A stretch of 64,000 bases of DNA from contig CAWJEE010000011.1 in NCBI GenBank assembly GCA_963841815.1, forward strand, positions 124,001 through 188,000, read 5' to 3'. Under the pieces are notes generated by a model. The model was given only the letters and a program-made list of their open reading frames with translations. It did not search any database and was not told the DNA's origin. Origin of the DNA: JAOUJD01 sp963841815. GTDB taxonomy: Bacteria > Pseudomonadota > Gammaproteobacteria > Burkholderiales > Burkholderiaceae_F. Both the position numbers and the translations under genes were made by a program. Positions 27,210-39,146 of this stretch are shown here, one piece after another. Positions within the stretch are counted from its first letter, which is position 1; each line of letters opens with the position of its first letter.

Positions 27210-27236
27210 TAGAGGGCAAGTCCCGGGCATTTCAAG
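27210..27236 (-). promoter_or_regulatory. Possible heat-shock type promoter for ftsH
   Basis: On the minus strand CTTGAAA (27230-27236) is followed after 13 bases by CCCTCTA (27210-27216). The -35 fits the sigma-32 consensus fully; the -10 fits only at its CCC. ftsH is heat-inducible in E. coli. The 27067-27264 gap has no other feature. Confidence 0.3.
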
Positions 27237-27264
27237 GTCATCGCCCAGGCGGCGAGGGAAGGAG

Positions 27265-27921
27265 TTACCCGACCGCAGACGGACGCAGCCCGCGGGCCAG
27301 CAGGTAGACCTCGGCCGAGCTCTCCCGGGACGCGGCAGGCTTGCGCACGGCGACGGATCGAAAGCTGCGCTTCAGCCGCTCCACGAACTGGCTGTGGCCG
27401 CTGCCCTGGAAGGCCTTGACCAGGAATGCGCCGTCCGGCTGCAGGTGCTTGACGGCGAAATCGAGCGCAAGTTCCGCGACCAGCAGGCTGCGGGCGGCAT
27501 CGGCGGCAGCGACGCCCGACAGATTGGGCGCCATGTCCGACACGACAACGTCGACTTTCGCGCCCTCGAGCCTCGCTTCCAGAAGCTGCTCGACCGCTTC
27601 CTCGCGGAAGTCGCCCTGGATCACGTCGACGTCGGGCAACGGTTCCATCGGCAGGATGTCGAGCGCAAGCACCCGACCGCTCAGCTTCCCGTGCCGGCTC
27701 AGCCGCTCCCGGATCACCTGGGTCCAGCTGCCGGGCGCGGCACCCAGGTCGACGACGATGGCCCCGGGCCGCAGGAGCTTGTCCTTGTCGTCGATTTCCG
27801 TCAGCTTGTACGCCGCGCGCGAGCGGTAGCCCTCCTGGACGGACCGCTTCACGAACGGGTCCGACAGGTGGCGCTCGATCCACTCCCGGTTGGAGCGGTG
27901 CTTTTTCTTGGCTTGCGGCAT
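27265..27921 (-). CDS. rlmE: 23S rRNA (uridine-2'-O)-methyltransferase RlmE (FtsJ)
   Basis: 218 residues. It methylates U2552 of 23S rRNA and is a heat-shock protein in E. coli. It starts MPQAKKKHRSNREWIERHLSDPFV. The SAM site is VVDLGAAPGSWTQV, and the K-D-K catalytic residues lie in SRAAYKLTEID, VVSDMAPNLSG and AFLVKAFQGSG. It is followed by ftsH in the same direction and is divergent from yhbY, the usual betaproteobacterial order. Confidence 0.96.
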   Translation of the reverse strand: MPQAKKKHRSNREWIERHLSDPFVKRSVQEGYRSRAAYKLTEIDDKDKLLRPGAIVVDLGAAPGSWTQVIRERLSRHGKLSGRVLALDILPMEPLPDVDVIQGDFREEAVEQLLEARLEGAKVDVVVSDMAPNLSGVAAADAARSLLVAELALDFAVKHLQPDGAFLVKAFQGSGHSQFVERLKRSFRSVAVRKPAASRESSAEVYLLARGLRPSAVG

Positions 27922-28004
27922 GTTCCCTGCAAACTTTGCCGGATCGGCGACGAATCCGGTTGAAGCCGGACTCCGCGCCGCTAGACTGTAAATGGAGGAT
28001 GCAA

Positions 28005-28530
28005 ATGGCCGAGATTCAACTCACACCGAAAGAACGGCAGGCGCTCAAGGCCCTCGCACACGGCCTGAAGCCGGTCGTGCTGCTCGGCTCGGCCGGGCTG
28101 TCGCCGTCGGTCGTCAAGGAAATCGACCGCGCGCTGGTGGCCCATGAACTCATCAAGGTGAAGGTGCCGGGTGACGACCGCACGGAACGCGAGGAACTCT
28201 TCGCCTCGCTGGCGGAGAGTCTTTCCGCGGCCCGCGTGCAGGCGATCGGCAAGCTGCTGGTGCTGTTCCGGCCTGCCCCCGAGGAAGAGGAACACGATGC
28301 CCCAGGCCCCTCGCCAGAAAGGGAGCCGCCCCATGCGTACCGAGAATCGCTCACCCAAAGCCCCGGCAACGACGCCGCGAGGCAAGACACCCGCCCCGGC
28401 AGGACGCACAAAGGCGGGACGCACCGATGCGGAGCGGGTGAATCGCGGCACCGTGCCGCGCCTCGATCCGGGCACGGCGCGTCGCGCCGTCGGGCGGACC
28501 AACGCGCCCAAGGGCGGGCGCGGCAAGTAG
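28005..28530 (+). CDS. yhbY: YhbY-family CRM-domain RNA-binding protein with basic tail, one probable frame change
   Basis: GGAGG at 27995-27999 precedes the ATG. Residues 1-90 are a complete CRM domain: LTPKERQALKALAHGLKP, the GxxG-type loop LLGSAGLSPSVVKEI, and HELIKVKV. YhbY binds pre-50S ribosomes. After LVLFRPAPEEEE the open frame would run on into the oppositely coded greA gene, which is unlikely. The next frame continues from about 28295 as a basic, disordered tail (MPQAPRQKGSRPMRTENR and on to TNAPKGGRGK) and stops at 28530, just before greA. I infer one indel near 28290. A separate small gene starting at the ATG near 28297, with GAGGAA in front, is possible. Confidence 0.8.
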
Positions 28531-28539
28531 GCCACCGCC

Positions 28540-28561
28540 GGTCGCCTACCCGTAGGCGACC
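28540..28561. terminator. Inverted repeat between convergent yhbY and greA
   Basis: GGTCGCCTA and TAGGCGACC form a perfect 9-bp stem around CCCG. The greA stop codon lies inside the left arm. Placed between two converging genes, it may end transcripts from both sides, although no T-run is present. Confidence 0.4.
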
Positions 28562-29022
28562 GAGACGATCGAGTAGGTCCGCTTGCCGGCGGGAGCGAGG
28601 ACTTCCGCCGTGTCGCCTTCGCTCTTGCCGATCAGCGCGCGCGCGATCGGGCTCGAGATCGAGACCAGCCCGGCCTTGATGTCGCCTTCGTCGTCGCCGA
28701 CGATCTGGTACTTGACCATCTCGCCCGAGACTTCGTCCTCGAGTTCGACCGTCGCGCCGAACACCACCCGACCGGCGGCGTCCACCGTCGCCGGGTCGAT
28801 GATCTGCAGGCTCGACAGCTTGCCCTCGAGTTCCTTGATCCGGCCCTCGATGAAGCCCTGCCGCTCGCGCGCGGCGTCGTACTCGGCGTTCTCGGACAGG
28901 TCGCCCTTCTCGCGCGCTTCCTTGATGGCCTGGATGACGGCCGGCCGGTCCACCGAGCGCAGGCGCTGCAGTTCGGCCTTGAGTCTTTCGGCGCCACGCG
29001 CCGTGATCGGGATTGCACGCAT
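28546..29022 (-). CDS. greA: Transcription elongation factor GreA
   Basis: 158 residues, the normal length. GreA rescues backtracked RNA polymerase by stimulating transcript cleavage. It starts MRAIPITARGAERLKAELQR. The coiled-coil tip holds the conserved acidic pair in GDLSENAEYDAARERQGFIE, and the C-terminal FKBP-like domain ends IVSVAYG. An upstream in-frame reading joins it to a shifted carB tail, but the true start is this ATG, after the carB terminator. Confidence 0.97.
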   Translation of the reverse strand: MRAIPITARGAERLKAELQRLRSVDRPAVIQAIKEAREKGDLSENAEYDAARERQGFIEGRIKELEGKLSSLQIIDPATVDAAGRVVFGATVELEDEVSGEMVKYQIVGDDEGDIKAGLVSISSPIARALIGKSEGDTAEVLAPAGKRTYSIVSVAYG

Positions 29023-29041
29023 ATCGGTCCAGAACACCAGG

Positions 29042-29073
29042 GAAAAAGAAAGCCCCGGCGCAGAGCCGGGGCC
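29042..29073 (-). terminator. Terminator downstream of carB
   Basis: GCCCCGGC/GCCGGGGC stem of 8 bp with loop GCAGA; on the minus strand it is followed by TTTCTTTTT. It separates carB from greA. Confidence 0.9.
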
Positions 29074-29129
29074 GCGAAAACAATGTAGCCAAAGGACCGA
29101 GGGCTTGCAACACCCCCGGGGACGATCGG

Positions 29130-32365
<3,236 letters not shown>

Positions 32366-32382
<17 letters not shown>

Positions 32383-32980
32383 CGATGGCCTTGTAGTTTT
32401 CGGGGGCGAGCCGGCGCTCGACCAGCTCGATGAGGATGTGGATGACCTTGATGTGCAGTTCCTGCACGCGGTCGGCGTAGCGGCCCGCCGGAGTGACGAT
32501 CGCGATGTCGGCAGCCTCGGTCAGCGGCGTGCCGGCGCGACCCGTCAGCGCGATCACGCGAACGCCGAGCCGCCGGGCCGTCTGCGCGGCCGCGACGACG
32601 TTCCTGCTGGTGCCGCTGGTCGAGATGGCGAGCAGCACGTCGCCGGCGCGGCCGTGGGCCTCGACGAAGCGCGCGAACACCTGGTCGTAGCCGTAGTCGT
32701 TGCCGACGCAGGACAGGTGGCTCGGGTCGGCGATCGCCATCGCCGCGTACCCGGGACGGTTGTCGCGGAAGCGACCCGTCAGTTCCTCGGCGAAGTGCAT
32801 CGCGTCGCACATCGAGCCGCCGTTGCCGCACGAGTAGGCGCGACCGCCCGCGGCAAACGTATCCGCGAGCATCTGGCCGGCGCGGGCGATCGCCGCGAGG
32901 GTCGCTTCGTCGCCATACAGGCGCTCGAGGCTCGCCGCCGCGTCGGCGAGCGCGGCGCGCACGACTGCGACGTCACTCAC
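32366..32980 (-). CDS. gmhA: Phosphoheptose isomerase GmhA, between carA and carB
   Basis: 204 residues. It converts sedoheptulose-7-phosphate to heptose-7-phosphate for LPS inner core. The SIS fold has SCGNGGSMCDAMHFAEELTG, with the zinc ligands His and Glu of AMHFAEE kept. ISTSGTSRNVV is the phosphate loop, and YADRVQELHIKVIHILI provides the C-terminal Gln and His. The non-ligand His in E. coli SHCD is Met here. The start is a GTG at 32980 overlapping the carA stop (GTGA), and the end overlaps carB by 17 bases. DiaA, a SIS relative, is less likely because the whole GmhA signature is present. Confidence 0.92.
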
Positions 32981-34160
32981 TTGGCGGCCTCCATCAGCTT
33001 CACGAAACGATCGAACAGGTCGCCGATGTCGTGCGGGCCGGGGCTCGCCTCGGGGTGGCCCTGGAAGCAGAACGCCGGCGCGTCCGTCAGCGCGAAGCCC
33101 TGCAGCGAACCGTCGAACAGCGACACGTGGGTCACGCGCACGTTCGCGGGGCAGCGACTTTTCGTCGACCGCGAAGCCGTGGTTCTGGCTGGTGATGTAG
33201 ACCTTGCGCGACTCGACGTCGACCACGGGGTGATTGGCGCCGTGGTGGCCGAACTTCATCTTCAGCGTGCGACCGCCGACCGCCAGGCCCATGATCTGGT
33301 GACCGAGGCAGATACCGAAGGTCGGCAGCTTGCGCGCGATGAACTCCCGTGCCGCGTCGATCGCGTAGGTGCACGGCTCGGGATCGCCCGGTCCGTTCGA
33401 CAGGAAGATGCCGTCGGGCGCGAGCTTCAGCACTTCGTCCACCGGCGTCTGCGCCGGCACCACCGTGATGCGGCAGCCGCGGTCGGCCATCAGGCGCAGG
33501 ATGTTCCGCTTGACGCCGTAGTCGAACGCGACGACGTGGAAGCGGAACGCATCGGGCGTGACGCAGCCCGGCGTGCCGTCGGCGCGCGCGAGTTGCCACG
33601 TCCCCTCGGTCCACGGGTAGGGCTGCCGCGTGCTGACGACTTTCGCGAGGTCCTGCCCGGCCATGCCCGGATAGCGCTTGCGCCTGCGCCAGAGCGTCCT
33701 GCACCATCGCATCGGTCAGCGGCTGGCCTTCGCCGGCCGCGACGATCACGCCCGCCTGCGCGCCCTTCTCACGCAGGATGCGCGTCAGCTTGCGGGTGTC
33801 GATGTCGGCGATGCCGACGATGCCTTCGTCGCGCAGGTAGGTGGACAGGTCGCGCTGCATCCGGAAGTTCGACGGACGCTGCGGCAGGTCGCGGATCACG
33901 AGGCCGGCGGCGAACACGCGCGACGCCTCGACGTCCTCGTCGTTCACGCCGGTGTTGCCGATGTGCGGATACGTCAGCGTGACGACCTGGCCGGCGTAGG
34001 ACGGATCGGTCAGGATCTCCTGGTACCCGCTCATCGCCGTGTTGAAGACGACTTCTCCGAGCGTCTTGCCGGGCGCGCCGATCGAACGGCCGCGAAAGAT
34101 CGTTCCGTCGGCCAGCACCAGGGCCGCGACGGGACGCGGATCAACAATCAGGGGGGCCAA
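32977..34160 (-). CDS. carA: Carbamoyl-phosphate synthase small subunit CarA, two frame changes
   Basis: About 393 residues. It is the glutamine amidotransferase that feeds ammonia to CarB. The N-terminal domain runs ALVLADGTIFRGRSIGAPG to MSGYQEILTDPSYAGQVVT. The class I amidotransferase domain has SNGPGDPEPC, the nucleophile Cys in PTFGICLGHQIMGLA, and GHPEASPGPHD near the end. The frame changes near 33690 (before GMAGQDLAKVVS) and near 33155 (after AVDEKSLP). I place the start at TTG 34158-34160 (LAPLIVDPRPVAALVL) because AAGGAG lies five bases before it and no ATG is near. Confidence 0.93.
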
Positions 34161-34301
34161 CGAAGCTCCTTCGCGCAGCGAGGCGGCCACCGGACGCCTG
34201 CACCGCGATGCACGGGATGACCGACCTGCGTCTCCCGAAATTTGGCTACAGATAAACTCGCGGATTATATCGTGACAGCGCCGCGCGACGCGGCAGCTCC
34301 C

Positions 34302-35258
34302 ATGCCCTCCCGACTGGACGGACTCAAGCAGTGGACGACGATCGTCGCCGACACCGGCGATCTCGCGGCCATCGAACGGCTGCGCCCGCGCGACGCCACG
34401 ACGAACCCGTCGCTCATCCTGAAGGCGGCACAGAAGCCGGAGTACCGGCCGCTGCTGGTCGACACGCTGCGCCCGTACCGGACGGAACCGGTCGCCGCGC
34501 AGCTCGACCGCGTGCTGGTCGCGTTCGGCGCACGCATCCTCGGCCTGATCGACGGCCGCGTCTCGACCGAGGTCGACGCGCGCCTGTCCTTCGACACGCG
34601 CGCGACCATCGAGAAGGCGCGCCACCTGATCGCGCTCTACGAAGCGCTCGGCGTTTCGCGCGAGCGCGTGCTGATCAAGATCGCGTCGACCTGGGAAGGC
34701 ATCCGCGCCGCGGAAGTGCTCGAGCGGGAAGGCATCCACTGCAACCTGACGCTGCTGTTCGCGATGCCGCAGGCGGAAGCGTGCGCGCAGGCGGGCGTGA
34801 CGCTGATCTCGCCTTTCGTCGGCCGCATCTACGACTGGCACCGGAAGGCCGCCGGCAGCCAGTGGGACGAGGCCGCCATGAGCGGCGCCAACGACCCCGG
34901 CGTCCGTTCCGTTCGCGCCATCTTCGCGCGGCTCAAGGGCGGCGGCTACCGGACCGAGGTGATGGGCGCGAGCTTCCGCAGCGTCGGCCAGGTGCTGGCG
35001 CTCGCCGGCTGCGACCTGCTGACGATCAGCCCGGAACTGCTCGACGAACTCTCCTCTTCCACGGGCGGGGTGTCGCGGGCGCTCGACCCCGACGGCGTGG
35101 AGCGCGCGCCGCCGATCGAGCTCACCGAGCGCGCGTTTCGCTGGAGCCTGAACGAGGACGCGATGGCGACCGAGAAGCTCGCCGAAGGCATCCGCGCGTT
35201 CGCGGCCGACGCCGGCAAGCTGGAGAAGATCATCGCCGGCCTCGATACCTCGTGCTGA
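34302..35258 (+). CDS. tal: Transaldolase
   Basis: 318 residues, the length of TalB. It moves a dihydroxyacetone unit in the non-oxidative pentose phosphate pathway. It begins MPSRLDGLKQWTTIVADTGD, aligned with the start of TalB relatives, and has DATTNPSLILKA and the Schiff-base Lys in RVLIKIASTWEGIRAA. CNLTLLFAMPQAEACAQAG and LISPFVGRIYDWHRK follow. A GTG at 34272 would add ten residues and cannot be excluded. It is divergent from carA. The rhomboid gene overlaps its end. Confidence 0.95.
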   Translation: MPSRLDGLKQWTTIVADTGDLAAIERLRPRDATTNPSLILKAAQKPEYRPLLVDTLRPYRTEPVAAQLDRVLVAFGARILGLIDGRVSTEVDARLSFDTRATIEKARHLIALYEALGVSRERVLIKIASTWEGIRAAEVLEREGIHCNLTLLFAMPQAEACAQAGVTLISPFVGRIYDWHRKAAGSQWDEAAMSGANDPGVRSVRAIFARLKGGGYRTEVMGASFRSVGQVLALAGCDLLTISPELLDELSSSTGGVSRALDPDGVERAPPIELTERAFRWSLNEDAMATEKLAEGIRAFAADAGKLEKIIAGLDTSC

Positions 35259-36809
35259 TCATCCCGTACCAGACCCGCTTCACGTCCGGGTCCTTGCCGG
35301 TGGTCACGCTCGCGCTGATCCTCGTCAACGCACTCGTCTACTTCGTGTTCCAGGCGGGCGACCGCGCAGGCCAGCAGCAACGCCGCGGCCTACTACTTCA
35401 GTTCGGACCTGCCGGCGATCGAACTGCCGCGCTTCGCCGCGACGCTCGAGCAGCGCGGCGATCCGCGTGCCGTGCGCGTCCTGCGTGCGGTGAATGCGCA
35501 GCCGCGCGGCCCGGAGTCGCGGGCGATCCTCGCAGCGATGCAGCGCGACCGCGAGTTCATGCATGACCTGAAAGGCGGCGTGCTGCTGCCGGCAAGCGAT
35601 CCCGAGTACGAGAATTGGCGCCAGCAGCGTGAACGCTTCGAGGGCCTGCTGAAGGAGGTCTTCACCGAACGGTTCGCGCTCCAGCCCGGCGGCAGCTGGT
35701 TCGGGCTGCTGACTCACCAGTTCCTGCACGGCGACGCGATGCACTGGTTCGGAAACATGCTCGTGCTGCTGCTTGCCGGTCCGTTTGCCGAAGCGGCGCT
35801 CGGGCGGACGCGCTTCCTGCTGGCCTACGTGTTCAGTGGCGCCTGCGCCGGGGCGCTGTTCCTGTCGCTGAACGGGCAGGCTCTGGTGGGCGCCTCCGGC
35901 GCGATCGCCGGCGCCATGGCGATGGTCGCGGTGCTGTACGGCACACGCAAGGTGCCGGTGTTCTACTGGCTCTTCGTCTACTTCAATACCGCGCGGGTTC
36001 CGGCGCTGCTGCTGCTTCCGGTCTGGCTCGTGATCGAGGCGGTGCAGTGGGCTTTGTCGCCCGGCTCGCGCGTCGCCTACACCGCGCACATCGGCGGATT
36101 CCTGGCGGGGGCGCTGGCGGCCTGGCTGCTCAAGTCCGGCGGACGGCCGGAAGTCCAGAAGATCCTCGACGAGCAGTTCGCCGGCGACGACGACCGCGAC
36201 CGCCGCGCGACGCTGCTGCACGAAGCGCAGCAGGCCGCCGCCCGACTCGACACGAGACGTGCCGCGCGCGCGTATGCGCAGCTGCTGACCTACGAGCCAG
36301 GCAATGCGAGCCACGCGACCGCGTACTTCAACATGGCCCTGCTCGGTCGCCACCCGGAAACGCTGCTCGACGCGGCCGTGCGCGCGCTGTCGATACGCGA
36401 CCCCTCCGCGCGCGCCCGGCTGCGGCCGGCCTACGCGAAGATGAGCCAGGCTGATGTGGTGTCACTGCTTCCGGTGGACGAACAGCTGCGCCTGGCCAGG
36501 CGCCTCGTCGGTGCCCACGAGGACGCCGCGGCGCTGCGGGTGCTCGACGCACTGACGGCGAACGAGACGACCAGGCGGCGTCACGCGAGCGAGATCGCCG
36601 ACTGCCTGGCGACGCTGCTCAGGACCTACTCGCGCAGCGGATCGGAGCTCGAGGCAACGCAGGTCAGGCAGCGGCTCTCTGCTCACTTTCCGTCCGCCGC
36701 CTCGGCCGACAGCGATGCCGGGGCGATCGCGATGCCTCGGCGGGTCACGCAAGACGCGGCCTCGCAGCTCGACATCGACCTAGACTCGAAGCCGCCGTCG
36801 CGGACCTGA
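35252..36809 (+). CDS. Rhomboid family intramembrane serine protease with cytoplasmic C-terminal region, one frame change
   Basis: About 518 residues. A GTG at 35252 inside the end of tal gives VLIIPYQTRFTSGSLPVVTL and a first helix LALILVNALVYFVF. The frame changes near 35365. A soluble stretch of about 110 residues (ASSNAAAYYFSSDLP to RFALQPGG) comes before the classic rhomboid core. The core has THQFLHGDAMHWFGNM (the L1/TM2 His and Asn), ALVGASGAIAGAMA with the catalytic Ser of GxSG, and VAYTAHIGGF with the catalytic His. The last 230 residues are helical, with repeat-like spacing, and end in a disordered tail. Substrates are unknown. The soluble insert is longer than in GlpG. Confidence 0.85.
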
Positions 36810-36836
36810 TCCGGACGCGGCAGCCCTTCCGGCGGA

Positions 36837-38231
36837 CTACTTCGCCATCCGGCGCATCACCTCGAGGTGCCGCTCCGCTTCCACGGCGGCCGGATCTCCG
36901 GCGTGGCGCTTGACCAGGTACTGGAAAATGCGCTTCGCGTCCTCGGGCTGGTTGCCATAGTCCGCCATCAGCTGGGCGCCCAGCAGGTACGCGCGCGGGA
37001 TGTCCGGGTGACTCGGATGCTTCTTGTCGAAAGCCCGGACCAGTCGTCCCGCGACCTTTGGATTGCCGGCGCGGAACGCCGCCTGCGCCAGCGGAACGAT
37101 GTTGCCCACCTCGTGCATCGTCCAGTCCGGACGCCGGGTCACGGTGTCTTCGTAGAGTTCGAGCGCTTCGCGCCAGTTCTGCGACTTCACGAGCAGCGTC
37201 ATGTACTGGTCCGCGTGCGACTCGATGGCCGTGGCGTCACCGTCCACCACCAGCAACCGGTGGTAGCGCCCGTGCAGCGCGAGGTCGTTCGGCCGGTCAC
37301 GCAGGTCCTCGCGGAGCAGTCCGATCGCCTCCTTGATCTCGCCGGCCGCGATCATCTGTCCCACCAGCGCGTCGCGCGTCCGGGTCCTGGGGTCGCCGCT
37401 GCGCGACCCGGCGACGCTCCGGACCCGCTCCTCGCCCGGGCCGACGACGGAAATCTCGAGCGTGTCGGCGTACTGGTACATGGCGTAGCCGATCAGCGCG
37501 CAGGTGACGTAGGTGAAGTACCAGAAGCCCACCGACATGAAGAAGAGCAGCGCGACGCCGCCGAAACCGATCGCCGTCGTTGCGCCGCCCGCCATTCCCA
37601 GCGCTCCCGCGCCCAGCCCGCCGGCGACCGCGAGCGCCGCCATGCCGTAGGTGCGGCAGAGGTCGGCGCAGAACACGAAGGCCGCCAGCGCCGCGTATGG
37701 CTTGCCGATGCGCCGTATCAGCGCGACGAGTTCCGCGGGGTTCAGCGCCGAGCGCAGGCTGCCCGTGATGACGAGACGCATCGTGGCCGCCGGCATGACC
37801 ACGACGAACAGCGCGAGCCAGACGAGCAGGGTGAAGAACTCGCTGCCGCGCGTGAGCATCGCCGCAAGGCCGAGGACCAGGCCGAAGACGAAGTTCATCG
37901 CGACGTACTTGTACGGAAGGTATGGGCTGACGAGGTCTTCGTCCGACAGCGGATAGTCGCCCGGCTGGAGGAAACCGCGGGACGACCGCTCGATGATCTT
38001 GAAGCCGTAGCGCGCTCCGATGACGAGCACGGCGAGGATTCCGGCCAGGCCGGCGAGGACACCCAGCGCCCCGAGGAAGAAGAGCGCGAACGCGATCACG
38101 CCGGCGACGGCGAGTCCGGCGATGCGCATCAGCACGGCGCGATCGAGCGGCAGCGTGAAGAACCGGTGGATGCGCTGCCAGAACGGCTCGACAGCAGCAG
38201 GCGGGCTGAACGCGTCGGTGGTGGAGGACAT
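36837..38231 (-). CDS. Membrane protein with C-terminal TPR-like region, unknown function
   Basis: 464 residues. The first 270 hold about six or seven hydrophobic helices, beginning LAVAGVIAFALFFLGALGVL. A conserved-looking loop IIERSSRGFLQPGDYPLSDE and a Gly/Ala-rich helix (ALAVAGGLGAGALGMAGGAT) are within this part. From about 290 on, the protein is soluble and made of helix pairs (MIAAGEIKEAIGLLREDL, HADQYMTLLVKSQNWREALE, FQYLVKRHAGD), a TPR-like scaffold ending EVMRRMAK. I do not recognise a named family. The arrangement suggests an inner-membrane protein recruiting partners on the cytoplasmic side. It is convergent with the rhomboid gene. Confidence 0.8.
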   Translation of the reverse strand: MSSTTDAFSPPAAVEPFWQRIHRFFTLPLDRAVLMRIAGLAVAGVIAFALFFLGALGVLAGLAGILAVLVIGARYGFKIIERSSRGFLQPGDYPLSDEDLVSPYLPYKYVAMNFVFGLVLGLAAMLTRGSEFFTLLVWLALFVVVMPAATMRLVITGSLRSALNPAELVALIRRIGKPYAALAAFVFCADLCRTYGMAALAVAGGLGAGALGMAGGATTAIGFGGVALLFFMSVGFWYFTYVTCALIGYAMYQYADTLEISVVGPGEERVRSVAGSRSGDPRTRTRDALVGQMIAAGEIKEAIGLLREDLRDRPNDLALHGRYHRLLVVDGDATAIESHADQYMTLLVKSQNWREALELYEDTVTRRPDWTMHEVGNIVPLAQAAFRAGNPKVAGRLVRAFDKKHPSHPDIPRAYLLGAQLMADYGNQPEDAKRIFQYLVKRHAGDPAAVEAERHLEVMRRMAK

Positions 38232-38317
38232 TGGTGTGTCGCGCGTGGGGTCTCTCGCAGACTACGGGGCCGGCGACGCGCTGTCCAGAGACGGCCAACC
38301 CCGGGGAGGCGGGTGCG

Positions 38318-39145
38318 TCAGAGCTTCTCGGTCTCGCCTGCGCGCGGCTGCCAGCGCATCAGGTGCCTCTCGACGCGTCCGACCGCCCAGTCGAGCACGA
38401 GGGCGAACGCGGTGAGGACCAGGATGCCCGCCATCACGGTGTTGATGTCGAACGTGCCCTCGGCCTGCAGGATCAGGTAGCCGACGCCCCGCGACGAGCC
38501 CAGGTATTCGCCGACGACGGCGCCGACGAAGGCAAGGCCGACCGACGTGTGCAGCGACGAGAACACCCAGCTCGTCGCGCTGGGCAGGTACACGTGTCGC
38601 AGCAGCTGGTTGCGGCCCGCGCCGAGCATCCGCGCGTTCGCGAGCACGGTGGGACTGACCTCCTTCACGCCCTGGTAGACGTTGAAGAAGACGATGAAGA
38701 ACACGAGCGTGAAGCCCAGCGCGACTTTCGACGCGACACCCAGCCCGAACCACACCGCGAAGATCGGCGCCAGGATCACGCGCGGCATGGAATTCATCGC
38801 CTTGATGTACGGATCGAGGATCGCCGCGGCGATCGGCGACAACGCGAGCCACATGCCGATCGCGAGTCCGGCCACCGTGCCGAGCAGGAACGCCAGCACG
38901 GTTTCGAGCAGCGTCACCCACAGGTGGCCGTAGATGTCGCGGTCGGTGACGAACCAGTCCCAGATGCGCACGAAGATCTTGACCGGCTCGCCGAAGAAGA
39001 ACGCCGCCTGGCGATCGTTCTCGAACATGAGCGGCGGGATCACGCCCGGGGTGGTCATGGCCCACCAGAAGACGAAGATCACGACCAGCACCAGCGCCTG
39101 CCAGAACCGCAGGGTCCCCGTGCGCGGACGGATGAATTTCCACAT
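38318..39145 (-). CDS. ABC transporter permease (SsuC/TauC/NrtB-like)
   Basis: 275 residues, with six membrane helices from LRFWQALVLVVIFVFWWAM. The EAA loop ANARMLGAGRNQLLRHVYLP lies between helices 4 and 5. It belongs to the nitrate/sulfonate/taurine importer class. Its ATG follows the ATPase stop with one base between, so it is the last gene of a three-gene importer with the binding protein at 40012-41058. The long helix 1-2 segment (FENDRQAAFFFGEPVKIFVR) is usual for this class. Confidence 0.92.
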   Translation of the reverse strand: MWKFIRPRTGTLRFWQALVLVVIFVFWWAMTTPGVIPPLMFENDRQAAFFFGEPVKIFVRIWDWFVTDRDIYGHLWVTLLETVLAFLLGTVAGLAIGMWLALSPIAAAILDPYIKAMNSMPRVILAPIFAVWFGLGVASKVALGFTLVFFIVFFNVYQGVKEVSPTVLANARMLGAGRNQLLRHVYLPSATSWVFSSLHTSVGLAFVGAVVGEYLGSSRGVGYLILQAEGTFDINTVMAGILVLTAFALVLDWAVGRVERHLMRWQPRAGETEKL

Positions 39146-39146
39146 G

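Noticed and set aside
34242..34301. Upstream starts for transaldolase (TTG 34242, GTG 34272)
   Set aside because: They add residues not seen in TalB relatives. The ATG at 34302 gives the normal length, although GTG 34272 cannot be fully excluded.
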